Below are positions 11,608 to 22,979 of a DNA stretch of 64,000 nt, one piece after another. Below the pieces are notes generated by a model. The model did not search any database. It saw nothing but the letters and a program-made list of their open reading frames with translations, and was not told where the DNA came from. How positions within the stretch are numbered: position 1 is the stretch's first letter; the number at the start of each line of letters is the position of its first letter. The position numbers were made by a program, and so were the translations under genes. Location: contig MNCI01013895.1 of NCBI GenBank assembly GCA_015680685.1, positions 1,584,316 to 1,648,315 on the forward strand, in the 5' to 3' direction. This DNA is from Gnetum montanum. Taxonomy: Eukaryota; Streptophyta; Gnetopsida; Gnetales; Gnetaceae.

Positions 11608-12466
11608 TGATGATCGGTGAGATACCCCTATGCCCAACCATATGAATCACAAAGCATTCACATGGAACTTGATTTAATTCTACGGACTTTATCATTTCTA
11701 GTGCACTAGCCCTTTAGGAAGTGAGTCTAGCCTTAAGGTCAATCGTTGTCTTTCGAATTATACTTGTGACGTTCATTGGTATGATTAAGTCTAACTCAGG
11801 CATTTGATTTTTATTATTTTTATGTTTTATAGCTAGGTGCTTGAAAAGTAGTTAAAAGGAATTTGATTAATTTATCTTAATTAATTAATTAACTAGAATT
11901 TAACTCATATCTACTGCTAGGTAACCAAGTGCTACACTACTAGGTGTACCAAGAAATAATGCTATTGGGATTACCAAGTGAATACGTGTTACGCTCAAAG
12001 CAGTTGTACTTATATGTGTAATCTATCTCACTTAATTGCCTCATTAATGTAATAACTAGGAAATATTTAATAACTAATTGAAAGTATTTAATAAATAATT
12101 GGAAACAATAAATGCATAAATAAAATAGCTAATCTATCCCAGTGCTATAAGGTTTATCAGAAAGCTCATCTTTATTACCACACACACTATTGTGCTTAGG
12201 TACAATAATGCTTGAATAAAGATCCGTACACTCAATGACTCTTACTGTAAGCACTCAAGGGAAAAATTCTAACTTTTGAATGGAAAAAATGCAAGAGCTC
12301 CACTGCAACTACAATCTACTTATGTCATAAATGCAACTACAAGTGTGTATTTATAACTGACACATGATACTACATCGATAGGGCCTCATCAATGCATGGT
12401 AAGATGCATCAACTAGGCCTCATCGACGAGGCCTTGTCGACATAGCCAACTTAACGTGACTCATCA
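11608..12466 (-). repeat. 3' LTR of element 1
   Basis: Reading plus, it starts TGATGATC and ends GACTCATCA. It is 859 bp, shorter than its partner, which has an extra block of about 50 bp. A TATA box on the minus strand lies near 12349-12355. Between about 12370 and 12450, U3 carries repeated AGGCCTCATCGAC-like motifs. Confidence 0.85.
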
Positions 12467-12482
12467 TACCCCCATAATTGAA
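12467..12482 (-). promoter_or_regulatory. Polypurine tract next to 3' LTR
   Basis: On the minus strand the bases just before the 3' LTR read ATTATGGGGGTA, a G-run purine tract in the position expected for plus-strand priming. Element 2 has the equivalent GTGGGGATA. Confidence 0.65.
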
Positions 12483-12706
12483 TGAAAACTCATCCTTGAG
12501 TTTTGTTACAAAATTGGAAAGGTAAGGGATTATTGACTGACTTTTCTTCACACAAAACAAACTAACTGACTTAACAAAAAATGGAGTGTATGAATCAACA
12601 CATTATAAAAAATGAAGGTGTTTAGCACACAAGATTGAACACCATGGTTTAACTCTTCAAAATCAAACAACATATTCCTTGATGGTGTGAAGCTTATTGG
12701 AGAAGA

Positions 12707-15517
12707 TCAAACAGTCCTAGGCAGTGGTGGTTCTTGAGGCTCTGAGGGACCTTCACCAGCTTCATGCACTAGGGGTGGTTAAGGTGGCTGCAGTTGTCCT
12801 AGTACTACTGCAACTTTAGGTGGGAGGTGGAAAGCATCCAACAGTGCTTTCATTTTCTCCTCCTTACTCTGGGGATCATGCACCATTCACGTAGCTTCCC
12901 TAATGTGGGTTGGAACGGGCACATCCCAAGGACATGGGATTGCTAGAAATAGCTTCTTTACATTAATGAACCAAGTAGCAAACTGTTTGTGTTCAATGTC
13001 GAACATTTTGACTGTGTTCTTCAACTCCTAGTAGTCATTCATCCATCTGGCTAGATTCTCAGTGATAAACCATTGATCTCTGAATTTCCCTCTAAGAACT
13101 TCAAGTTTAGTGTTAGCAGTCTCAAGCTTTTTCTTAGTGTCGTTGTGGTGTTTGAACTCGGCCTCATATAGCATATACAAGCTAGCCACTTGTTTCTCCA
13201 ATTTTGATCGTAGTCATTTGGCAGTTAACATTTCTAGGTTTTCATAACAGAGATTGGCCAACTCAATGTACTTCATCATCTTCCTTACTGGAGTTATTAG
13301 AGGGCTTCATTCAGTTATGCCTTTGTCATTTGAATATGTTTTTCATTCACTTCCTTCTATAGACTAACCTAGTTCATGTAGTGATTTTTCACTTTCGCAA
13401 ATTTGAGTGCTTTGCTCTTCTAGGTGGCAATCTCGATGGTAGACTTTTGATGCAAGGTGTGTACCTCCTCCATTGATAGATTGTGGTTTTCTACAGCCAA
13501 TTTCCTTAGTTTAGTGTTTACCCTAGCAAACTGCTCTCACTATTGATAAATGAATTCTTGCATTTCATCTTTCTACTCATCAACATTTTGTAGGCGATGA
13601 TTTTGTGTGATCAATGCTTCATTTTCTTAGCACATCTTATTCAAGTCCTTTTTGATTGAGTACACTTCAGCTTTAGCTATGGACTATTTAAAGATGGCCA
13701 TCACTGCCTCCTCCTCAACCTTCTAAAGTCATTCGTAAAGTTGTTTAATAGCTTCATCTCTTGTCACTACTAGGCTGAGGATTACTTGTTTTGCAAGTTA
13801 GGCATGAATTTTGGCAACCTCCATGGCCAAGCGTTGATTTTGCTCTTGGGTCATTTCTAGTTGCCCTTTAAAAATAATGCATCTACTCCTTGCATTTAGC
13901 AGCTCTAACTAGGTTGTAGTGATGTTCTCTGAAAGATCAAAAATGTCCAAAGTCAATTGCCCAATTCCTACCAATTGTTCTAACAATTTTTCATGTTGAG
14001 CTATATTTAATTTCCTGCTGACCATGCTTGTAAACATTTGAACGTCTTGAAGCACAAATATGTCTAGTACAAACACCGTAGGTGCATTCAATGCTTCTAC
14101 TACATGGTTAACAACCAATTCTATTGTTATCTCCTACCCTTAGTGTTGCGTCACTAACACAATTTCCTCTTCTCCTTCCTCCAACCTCCCTAAGAAAGTG
14201 GTAGAATTCCTAGATATTTCTAGGAATAGATGATGTGTTGCTAGTGACACTGTCACCTCTTGAGCATTGGGATCTAACTTTAAAGGTAGCTATGTTCTTT
14301 AGGTAGAGAAAATGGGACCACTTCTCTACATCTAGCTAACTATTCAGGCCACCTCATTAAGGTGACTCATCACTAGCTAGTACACAGATGGATCTACCCC
14401 ACTAATTCTACTTGTTGCTCTTGTTTGTTGAAGAGCCATTCTTGGATTTTGAGTAGATACTCAATGGTTGCGCAGGCCTCCGATGTTGTTTTCTAAGTGG
14501 GTGATGGTGGTAGCAGCTCCTCTTCTTAGGTTGTCGCTGGCATTTTATCTTTCATGATTTCTGACCATGAGGCTAAGGGATCATGCTTGAGAATGTCATT
14601 AGAGTAGCAAACAATGCTTTCCCTTTTGCAAATTTTTTTGATGTGGCACAGAAAGGTTAGGGTCTTCCTTCCATGTTCATTCTCTTTGAAATGTTTCTCA
14701 ACCTCCAAGTATAGCAATTGTTGAAGGTTAATGGGGAACTTCCTACTTAGAGGACCACATGCTTAGGCAGAGAAAGCAGTCACCTTGCTTGGCCTCACTA
14801 TTGGATTAAGGTGATAGGCTACAATCTTGAAATAAATTCACTCCATTGGTGTGAGCGCACCATACTCCTTATGATAAACCCTGTAGCATCACTGGGTCCA
14901 CTCCCTCTTGGCCTCAAGATCACCTTTTGTAGATAATTTAGCCAGCTGTGTTCCCATGTCAAGCAACCGGGGTGTCTATGCGATGGCTTCTATCGAGTAG
15001 AACACTTGAATCTTCTTGATCTTGATAATGAACCTTGATTTTTGACTACTCTAGAAGAGATAGGTCTCTTCCATGTACCATTTTCCACTAAACATGATGA
15101 CTGGCCACATCGGAGAGGTTTACAGTCATGTCTTGACATCCTCTGAAGCTTTCTCCAAAAATGACCCAAAGTTGATCTCTTGAAGAATCGATCTTTGAAT
15201 GTCTTAGGACCGAATGATGTCTAGGCAGGCTTGAGTCAAAGTAACCTCAAGCCTCGACATAGGTCCAAGCACTTCTCCTCTTTGTGATTATTTGGTTGGT
15301 GCTTCTTCCTCTAGAATCTATCAAACATATTCCACTTCGAGGTTCTCCCAAAGAGGTCCCATTGCATGGGTCGTCGCTGGTAGTTCTTAACCTTATTTTT
15401 GCTAGCCCCTTCCACCTCTAGGTCATTTCTCTTATGGTTGTGAGGTTTTTCCTTCCTACAGACATTTCTGTTTTGGTGCCATCTGTAATCATAATAAGAC
15501 CATGAATTAGCAACCAT
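12707..15517 (-). pseudogene. Athila-like extra ORF (ORF3), copy B, broken
   Basis: ATG is at 15517 (MVANSWSYYDYRWH...), shared with copy C at 36055. The frame then passes a basic segment and the putative plant transposon protein-like domain (about 15200-14500, with FGSFLE, YFKIVAYHL and similar). It continues into a long K/E/Q-rich, probably coiled-coil half, which includes IGQLTLDIFDLSENITTT at about 13960-13910, matching copy A. It ends with a proline-rich tail and stop at 12707-12709. The intact protein would be about 940 residues. Stops and frameshifts break it into pieces. It occupies the place where some Athila elements carry an env-like or unknown ORF, but I see no signal peptide or convincing membrane span that would support an envelope role. 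Confidence 0.72.
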
Positions 15518-17640
15518 TGTGTAGCCTTAAAGCAATTGGGATACCTTATCTCTTAAGCATAGTTACACTTGGCTAAACTGTGATTATGGCTAATGTAATT
15601 AATCCAATTATCATTTATTTGATGTGTTATTATGAATAATTCATCTTAGCAATTGTTAGAGGGGTTAACCCTTAAAAAGTTGATGTTTATATGTGGTTAA
15701 TGTTAGTAGCCCTTGGGGGAGTTAGAAAAATTTTCAAACATTTTCATCGGAAACCTTAAGGTTTTTGGCCCCCATGATAAAGATCTTACCTCTAGTAAGT
15801 GCAAGATTGAAAAATGGAGTGATTTGAATAAATGGTTGGGAAGTTATGAGCTCTAAAAGGTTTTAGGCTCTGAAAATTTTCAAAAACTCCCCTTGTGTTA
15901 TGAGAAATTTGCAAAAAATTACAAAGTGTCCAATGATATATATAAGATCTAAGCACTACGTCAACAAGGCCTCATCGACACAGTCAACGACCACCATTGA
16001 CTTGGTCAAACTTTAAAAATACAAGGATTTTTTGGATGAAATTAGGATCAAATGAAAGCTCAAAAGACCAAGAATAGTATGAAACATGAGAAGATGGTAT
16101 CGAAGATCATAAATTTGGAAAAATGGAGAAAATTAATTTAGTGGATGAATGAAATGAAAGATTAAGGAGTACTAAGCAGTTTACACAATGGAATACACGA
16201 AAGATCGGATTATGGCGATGTCAAAGGTAAGGAACCTTAACTAATCAAGCTAAGAGCTATGCAAGTGGATCCTCCCCATAGTAGGTTCATGAACTTTTTG
16301 CCATTTCATAACCTCAACTAAGGAGTCGATGGATCTAATAGTTGATTTAATGATCATGACAAGTTAAGGACCAACCTGAAAGAATCCACTCAAGAATCCC
16401 AACACATCAAATAAGACATAGAGCATAACATAGACCTTGACAGTGAGGTGAGTTACGGCAGCATGGATGAATGATAGAGAAGGTGGAATGGAGTTCCAAA
16501 TTAAGGTTATAAGAAGTCTCTTGTGGAATTTGTGATTAAAATGACCTAAGAAGTTCCATCCTTGGTCTAGACCAAGACCATCTACTTTTAGTGACTTCAC
16601 ATCACCACTCTAAGACCAATCCACCCACTCAAGATAAAAGAATGCTTCCACAAAGCAACCACCATTCCAAAAAGAGAAGAAAAGACAAGTAAGAAGTAAG
16701 AGAGAGAGGGCCTTAGTTAGAGGGGACCTTCTGGAATAGGAGCATGTCATTTAAGTCCCATAACCAGTGCTTGTAGCCTATTTATTTGTCCAAAGGATGT
16801 GCTTTCAATTCCCATTGTTTTTTTTTTCTTTTTGAAATGGAAACCAAACCATGCAAGGACTTATTCATGTCAAAGGAGTGTTCTTTAAATTCCCATAGTT
16901 TTTTTTCTCGGATGGGAACCACACCATGCAACAATGTTATTTAACTTTCTATTAGTGATTGGTGTGGAATGGCAAGAAATCCATGAAAAACACTCAAGCA
17001 CTCAAGCAAGTAGAAGGGTACAAAGAGTAACAAGTCTCCTTGAAGTCACACCCTTTACAAACCTTTAAATCCTTCATAATTCCGAAAATACCAAGGTTAC
17101 CAATTAATTAAAAGTTTATTCAATGAAAAGGGATCTCAAATTCTCAGAACAAGGAAAACCATAGAGTTCATTGGATGGGTGAATAACATGGACTCACTAC
17201 CTATTCCATGAAAAATAAACCATGTTAAATTCATCAGACATCAGAATTCAAAAATAGAAACCAAACATCAACAATCACACATTAAGCATAAACCATCATT
17301 AGTAAACAGCAACATCAGCATTATGTCTTATGACAGTAAAGTACTTTTTATTAGCAAAAATGAGGAAATATCACACTTAAATCAAACCAAACAAAGAAAA
17401 ATATATAAGAAAATGTAAAATAGTCAAGAAAGTTCAAAAGTACTAAAGATGGTGTAAAATTAGAAAAATTGAAAAATCAAGAATTTGTAAAAATAAAAAA
17501 TATGTAAAACAAAAATTAGAAAAATAAAGAGCCAATTTGATGGTTAGCACGAATGGCCATCTCCCCCCCAACTGAGTTAGAAGGAGGAGATCCAAAGGAT
17601 AGAACATGGTTGTCCATGTGTTAAGGTGGTGTTTGCACTA
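15518..17640 (-). other. Spacer between integrase and ORF3 of element 1
   Basis: The 2.1 kb is noncoding and AT-rich, with no frame I can follow. It contains the putative internal promoter at 15935-15980 and purine- and T-rich stretches near 16800-16910. The same spacer is recognisable in element 2 (36056-38200). Confidence 0.6.
15935..15980 (-). promoter_or_regulatory. Putative internal promoter for ORF3 (U3-like motif plus TATA)
   Basis: On the minus strand an AGGCCTTGTTGACG-type motif (15961-15979) is followed about 20 bases downstream by a TATA box (CTTATATATATC, 15937-15948). ORF3 starts roughly 420 bases further on. The same motif-then-TATA arrangement is found in the LTR U3 regions and in the spacer of element 2 (36473-36563). 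Confidence 0.5.
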
Positions 17641-18291
17641 GCCTATCTTCGTTCTAGGAAAGGCTTCATTTGTTGAATATTGATCAACTACTTTTTATTT
17701 GGGCTATCAAGTTTGTAGATTATCATGGCCCCATAGGGAAAGGTTTGATTGATTATATAGGATCCCTTCCACAATGTTTGGAATTTTGTCTTTTAGGGTA
17801 CATGTGCGAGGTTCCAGTAGAGAACCTTATCTCCTGGTTGAAGTTTTACTTTTCTGATTCTAAGGTCATGACATTGCTTGTTGAATGCCTTATTAACCTC
17901 ATTCAATAATAGGACCACTAACCAATTTTCATCCAACACATTCAAGTTAATCAATCTTTCCTTTTGTGGTAGACTTAGGTCAAGGCTTAGATCATAGGTT
18001 GTTGAGAGTGTACAAAGCTTGGATTCAATTGGGAGCATTGGAAGCTTCCCATACACTAACTTGTAGGAAGAATAGCCAATAGGAAGTTTCCAAGCTAAAC
18101 AATAAGTCCAAAGAGCATCTTTAAGCTTTGTACTCCAATCCTTCCTATACTTGCTAATGGTTCGCATTCGTATTTTTGTAATCTCCTACTTGGTTACCTC
18201 TACTTAACCATTGGCTTGGGGGTGATAAGGTGTTGTTGAATTATGTTCTACCCCTAAGCATTGCATTAACTTTCTAAATGTGGAACCTATG

Positions 18292-19959
18292 TGAAACACC
18301 ACTAATTTTGGCCTAGCACTTTTAGACAAGAATCAAGCTAAGTCATGCTGCTACCTAACATGAGTACAGTGTGACCAAACTTGGAGGCCTCCAAAACAGC
18401 CCCTGATGGCCCATGATTCAATAGGCAAGGCCCCCTCGAGGCCCACAAGCAACTGCACCAACTTCCAGCATCCAAAATCAAAAGTTTTAGGTTCAAAATG
18501 TTTGGTTTTGGCTAAGTACACTTTGGTTACTTTTTCAAATGCTGCACAGCGTAAGGATTAGCGTCACCAACTTTTGGAGCCCCGAAATAGAGTCAAAACA
18601 AGATGAAATCAAGCACAAGGACCCCCATGACCTTCACCAAGGTCCCCAGTAGCTCCCAACCTCCATAAACTTAAGATTTGGGCCTCAAATGTGCCATTTT
18701 GACTTGGTGACGCTGGGGTTACTTTTTCAGACGTTGCACAGCGTAAGGATCAACGTCACCAACTTTTAGAGCCCCAAAACTGGGCCAAAATGACTTGATT
18801 TCAAGGGTGTAAGTCATCCTTAGGGTCCACTATTGATAACTATGGGTCCCAGCCTTCAGAAATTCCAGATTTTAGCTCAAAATTGCAAGTTTTGGAGGTC
18901 ACACTACAGGTCACACTGGGTAGTCAAATTTCTCTTATTGTACATTTCATTATAAATCCCCATTTATGGGCATGTCAAGCCCTCATGGTCTAAATTAAAT
19001 GTACTCTCATGGGCTTGAATAACCCATAAATTGTAAAATGCAATGTACCTAGTCGAGAATGTAGCTTGCCAACACACATCCAACTCATGCACAACTATCC
19101 AACACAGATACATTGTACCTGGTCAAGAATGTAGCTTGCCAACACACATCCAACTCGTGCACAACTATCCAACACAGATACATTGAACTTGGTCAAAGAA
19201 TGCAGCTATCCAACACACATCCAACTCGTGCCAACTATCCAGCACACATCCAACCCATGCCAACTATCCATGGGACACATGTCACTAGATCTGCTTTCCT
19301 CTCATCTCACAGTCGTTGATTCCATTCTTGGATTTTGTGCCCAAGCTCGGCCTAACCCTATAAATACCCTGTCAATTCACATAAACTGGGAGGCAAAAAA
19401 TTGGGAGGAAAAAATTGGAGAGATTGGAAATTCTAAAAGAGGACAAAACCTGCAATCCTTGGGCACTCGGCACACCTGACTGTTGGCATCCAAGCATTTT
19501 TCACCTTCATCATCACATCATCGTGTCATATCATCTTGAGGCTAGGTGTTTGACTTGCCATCCACACGTGTGCAACTACGCTTTGACTGGTGCACATTTT
19601 TTTAAAAAAATATAATACAGTTTCATTATTTCCTTCCATTTACATTATTTACTTCGATTTATGCTTTGTTTACAATATAGCTTTGTTTACACTTTATTTA
19701 TAATTTAATACGCTTTGTTTACATTTCGTATCACTGTTTGCATTCTGTTTACATCTTGTTTATGATAACCCCAGCACTAGTCGTAGCTTACGCTCAGGGA
19801 AGTCCTTGGTTGATTTGCGTGTAGACCATCCAAGGCACTCTACCTTTGTTTACTTTTCCAGCTTACCCTCGGGCGAAGGTAGGATCAGTTGTGACTGTCC
19901 GACGATCTCTCAGTGTCTGTTTCCCTTCCAGCCTTACACCGACGATTTAGGTCAATACA
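18292..19959 (+). mobile_element. 1,668-bp solo LTR with 5-bp duplication CTATG, inserted in integrase
   Basis: The insert begins TGAAACACC and ends GTCAATACA (TG...CA) and is flanked by CTATG at 18287-18291 and 19960-19964. Element 2 has the uninterrupted integrase at the matching place (38880 region), which fixes both ends. It is not related to the TGATGAG family. It carries a TATA box (CTATAAATA, 19358-19366), a direct repeat of about 75 bp (from 18523 and 18716) and a 70-bp tandem repeat (19041-19240). It is inserted antisense to element 1. The family is unknown to me. Confidence 0.9.
19041..19240 (+). repeat. 70-bp tandem repeat inside solo LTR
   Basis: Units start at 19041, 19111 and 19181. 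The first two are nearly identical and the third is shortened. Each contains 'ccaacacacatccaactc'. They lie about 120 to 320 bases upstream of the TATA box, a typical place for enhancer repeats in a U3. Confidence 0.85.
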
Positions 19960-20659
19960 CTATGAAATGAGTTCCATTATTAGAAATTAGTGAACATGGC
20001 ATCTCAATCCTATTCATGATATTTTCTTGTATAAATTTGGCAACAGTGGATGATGTACAATCAATAACGGTTTCCACTTCTACCCATTTTGTGCAACAGT
20101 CAACTGCTACTATAATATACACCTTTCCATTGGACATGGATGTGATGGGACCCATGAAATCAACACCCCATATGTCAAAAGGTTCTAGTGGCTGAATCCA
20201 CTGTTAAGGACCTTCCATGCGAGTGATCATCCCCCTGTCACGTTAACAACATTCACGAGACTTAATAAACTAGTGGACATCCCTAAAGATTATGGGCCAA
20301 TAGCATCTTTCCATTAGGATTTTTATCGCTATGTGTCTCCCTGCATAGTGGCCTCCGCAAGGCCCTTCATGAGCATCCTAGAGAACACAGTTCATCTTCG
20401 TCAAGGACATACCAACGAATCAGGCCATCGACACACACCTTATAGAGGTGTTCATTAATTTCCATGAAGTATTTGACCTAATGGAGAAATTGTTGCTTCT
20501 TTCTAAAATCCAAGTCTTGTGGCATCTCCTGAGTGAGAAGATATGTGAGGATGTCATTATACCATGTTGCTTTTGCTAGTGTTTGTTCAATTATTACTCC
20601 AATAAAGAGGATTTTATCTAGAAACTAGTCAAAGAGTAGGATCTCCTCCTCTTTCTTAT

Positions 20660-20985
20660 CCCATCTTAAGCGAGAGAGGTGGTCACAAGCCACTGTATGA
20701 CATGAGGGCTCACTGTTGGCTTATTCATGAGGAAGTGAATTGCACTATAGTCGGTATGCATAAATACTTTGTAATCAAGCACATAGTGCTTGAACATTTC
20801 TAGCACGTACATCACTACCATTAATTCTTTCTCTATGGTGGTGTAATTTAACTGTGCTCCCACAATGCTTCGACTCGCGTAGTGGATGTAATATGGACGT
20901 TTCTTATCATCCATCTGCATGAGCACTATTCCCAAAGCATAGTTAGATGCATCCGTCATAATATGGAAGGGTCTAGACCAATTTA
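20660..20985 (-). pseudogene. RNase H domain of element 1
   Basis: The minus frame from 20959 reads MTDASNYALGIVL, then RPYYIHYASRS, NYTTIEKELMVVMYVLEMFKHYVLDYKVFMHTDYSAIHFLMNKP in sequence, which is the Ty3/gypsy RNase H. The catalytic DAS, the Glu of TEKE type (here TIEKE) and the HTD motif are present. It lies directly downstream of RT in the polyprotein order. The longest open stretch is 97 residues, so it is relatively well preserved. Confidence 0.88.
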
Positions 20986-21089
20986 GTGCTTGTAGGATTG
21001 GTGTTTCTATGAGTTTCTCCTTTAATTGTTGAAACGCATGTTCACATTCCTTGGTCTAGATAAAAGGTGCATCTTTCTTTGTAAGCTCT

Positions 21090-21830
21090 ACCAATGACTT
21101 TGCAATCTTAGAGAAATTCTTAATAAATTATCAGTAGTAGCCAGTGTGTCCACGAAATGACCAAACATCTTTAACAGTCTCCAATTGGCGTGTTATTCCT
21201 TGGATGACCCTTATCTTTTTTGCATCTACCTCAATCCCTTTCTATGAAATTTAATGCCCTAGCACAATTCCTTCTTGGATCATGAGATGGCTCTTTTGCT
21301 AGTTGAGTTGTAGGTTTGTCTCCACAAATCTCTTTAGTACTTACTCAAGTCAATTCAAGGCTTACTCAAATGTAGCTCCATAAGTGGAAAAGTCATCCAT
21401 GAAGACTTCAACACCACTACTGATTTTCTATTGAAGGATACTAAGGACTAAGTATTGAAAGGTTGTAGGGGCATTGCATAGACCAAATGGCATCTTACAA
21501 TATGCAAAAGTCCCCCAGGAACTCGTCAATGTTATCTTGGCCTGATCCTCTGGTGCAATTTGGATTTGGTTAAAGCCACTATAACCGTCCAAAAAGCTAT
21601 AATAACAATGCCCAAATATGATGTCTAACACTTGATCTACAAATGGAAAAGGAAAGTGATCTTTAAATGCTACCATATTCAATAGCCTAAAGTCAATGCA
21701 GACCCTCCATTTTTCATCCTTCTTTGATACAATTATGAGTGGACTACCCCACTCACTATCCATGATTGAATAAATGAACCCCACCTTCAGGAGTTGCTCT
21801 ATCTCCTCCTTGATGATTTGATTTAATTTG
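21090..21830 (-). pseudogene. Reverse transcriptase domain of element 1
   Basis: The motifs in order are SEWGSPLIIVSKKDEKWRVC, DFRLLN, FSFLDGYSGFNQIQIAPEDQ-like residues (here SFLDGYSGFNQIQIAPEDQ), MPFGLCNAPTTFQ and the catalytic FMDDF at 21392-21403. FLDGYSGxNQIxIAPEDQ is typical of the Athila/Tat branch as I recall it. One stop lies between the NAPTTFQ region and FMDD. Open frame length is 118 residues in the main piece. Confidence 0.9.
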
Positions 21831-22309
21831 GGATTCAGCCACTTCTACGACTACCTTCTAGGATTCATGGTCAAGTCAGTGTAAATGCAATGCTAGCATA
21901 TCCTTGGATTGATTCTATTAACTCTGGATATGACCAAGCAAATGCTATTGACCATTTATTTATCACTTTCAACAACTTTTCTTTTTTCTCAGGAGCAAGT
22001 TTGACATTAATGATAATTAGTTTACCATTCTTTAAAAATGCATACTCCATACCAACTGGTAAATTTTTTAGTTCTAAGGGCTCTTGCTTGAAGTGATCAA
22101 GGATTTCCAACTCTTCCCAACAAGTATTATCATCTTCATCGAAGAGTTGGAAATGAACTTGTTCAATCTTGTTCATGCTTTCAACATATGCACATGTTAA
22201 TCTCTCAATTGGCTCCATGCATATTGTGCTGCTATTTAAATCATCCATTAGCCACTGTGTGTCCTCCTTCTTTGTGGCTACTGTGTACAAACACATTTGA
22301 ATGTTAATT

Positions 22310-22960
22310 TCTTATGCACACTGATTGCATGCCTTAATGTATGTACTCTTGATTGACCAAATCTTTTGCACATAATTGCACTTATTATCATTGTATGCGA
22401 TGCATAGAATATGCTTCTTCTCAATCTTGCCTAGCTCATTTTCGTTAGATATTTCTAAAGATAGGTCCCTTAGACCCATTCTTATGTTAACTATGCTTAA
22501 CCAAGCCCTTCCCATGATGATGGGGAAGTCATTCTTGTAGTTTTTCACCTTGATTACTAGAAAATTAGCAAGATATGACCACCCACAAACTGTGGTCATA
22601 ATGTCTTCTATTAATCCCAAAGGGATAGAAATTTACTAATCTAGTAATTCTAAATGAATATTGCTCTTCTTGAGAGGTGGTAGGTTCTAAGCCTTGTAAA
22701 TGTCATGGGAGATGAGGTTAACTCCAAAACCAGATTTAAGAAGAGCTTTGCGTGACTCTTGTCCAAAAATCTATAGATAGATGAGTGGATTTCCTAGGTT
22801 AGATATTTTCGTAGGAAGATTGCTAGCCTTGATCCAGTCAAAAACAGCATGACTTAGCATTACAATGCAGATCCTAGGTAGCACTTGGTTTGAAGGACAC
22901 TCGAAGGTATTCAATGTAGAGGATGAGGATGATGGAGATGTAAGATGATTAGCCAAAGTA
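22310..22960 (-). pseudogene. Aspartic protease region of element 1, active site lost
   Basis: The retropepsin core is recognisable: a segment reading ALLKSGFGVNLISHDIY at about 22752-22702 corresponds to ALVDSGSEVNLISHDMY in element 2. The catalytic Asp is replaced by Lys (codon at 22735-22737), so this copy could not be active. Downstream, PIIMGRAWLS...RMGLRDLSLEI (22520-22430) matches element 2 closely. Confidence 0.78.
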
Positions 22961-22979
22961 GGTTGTGAGGGCTAGAGAG

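Larger units (their letters stand above)
17650..20600 (-). pseudogene. Integrase of element 1, split by a solo LTR
   Basis: The core reads GVDFMGPITS...VYIIVAVDCCTKWVEVE at about 20175-20060, containing the first catalytic Asp. The second catalytic position reads SNNGTHF where an SDNGTHF pattern is usual, so the Asp is lost. The protein is interrupted after CTATG at 18287-18291 and resumes at 19960. The C-terminal part (18167-17793) has ALWTYCLAWKLPIGYSSYKLVYGK and then GDKVLYWN, typical of the Ty3/gypsy integrase C-terminal domain. Removing the solo LTR and one CTATG restores colinearity with element 2. Stops are frequent. Confidence 0.82.

Noticed and set aside
12707-15517. ORF3 as a retroviral envelope gene
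   Set aside because: No signal peptide, convincing membrane span or cleavage site is visible. Only the position after integrase supports the idea.
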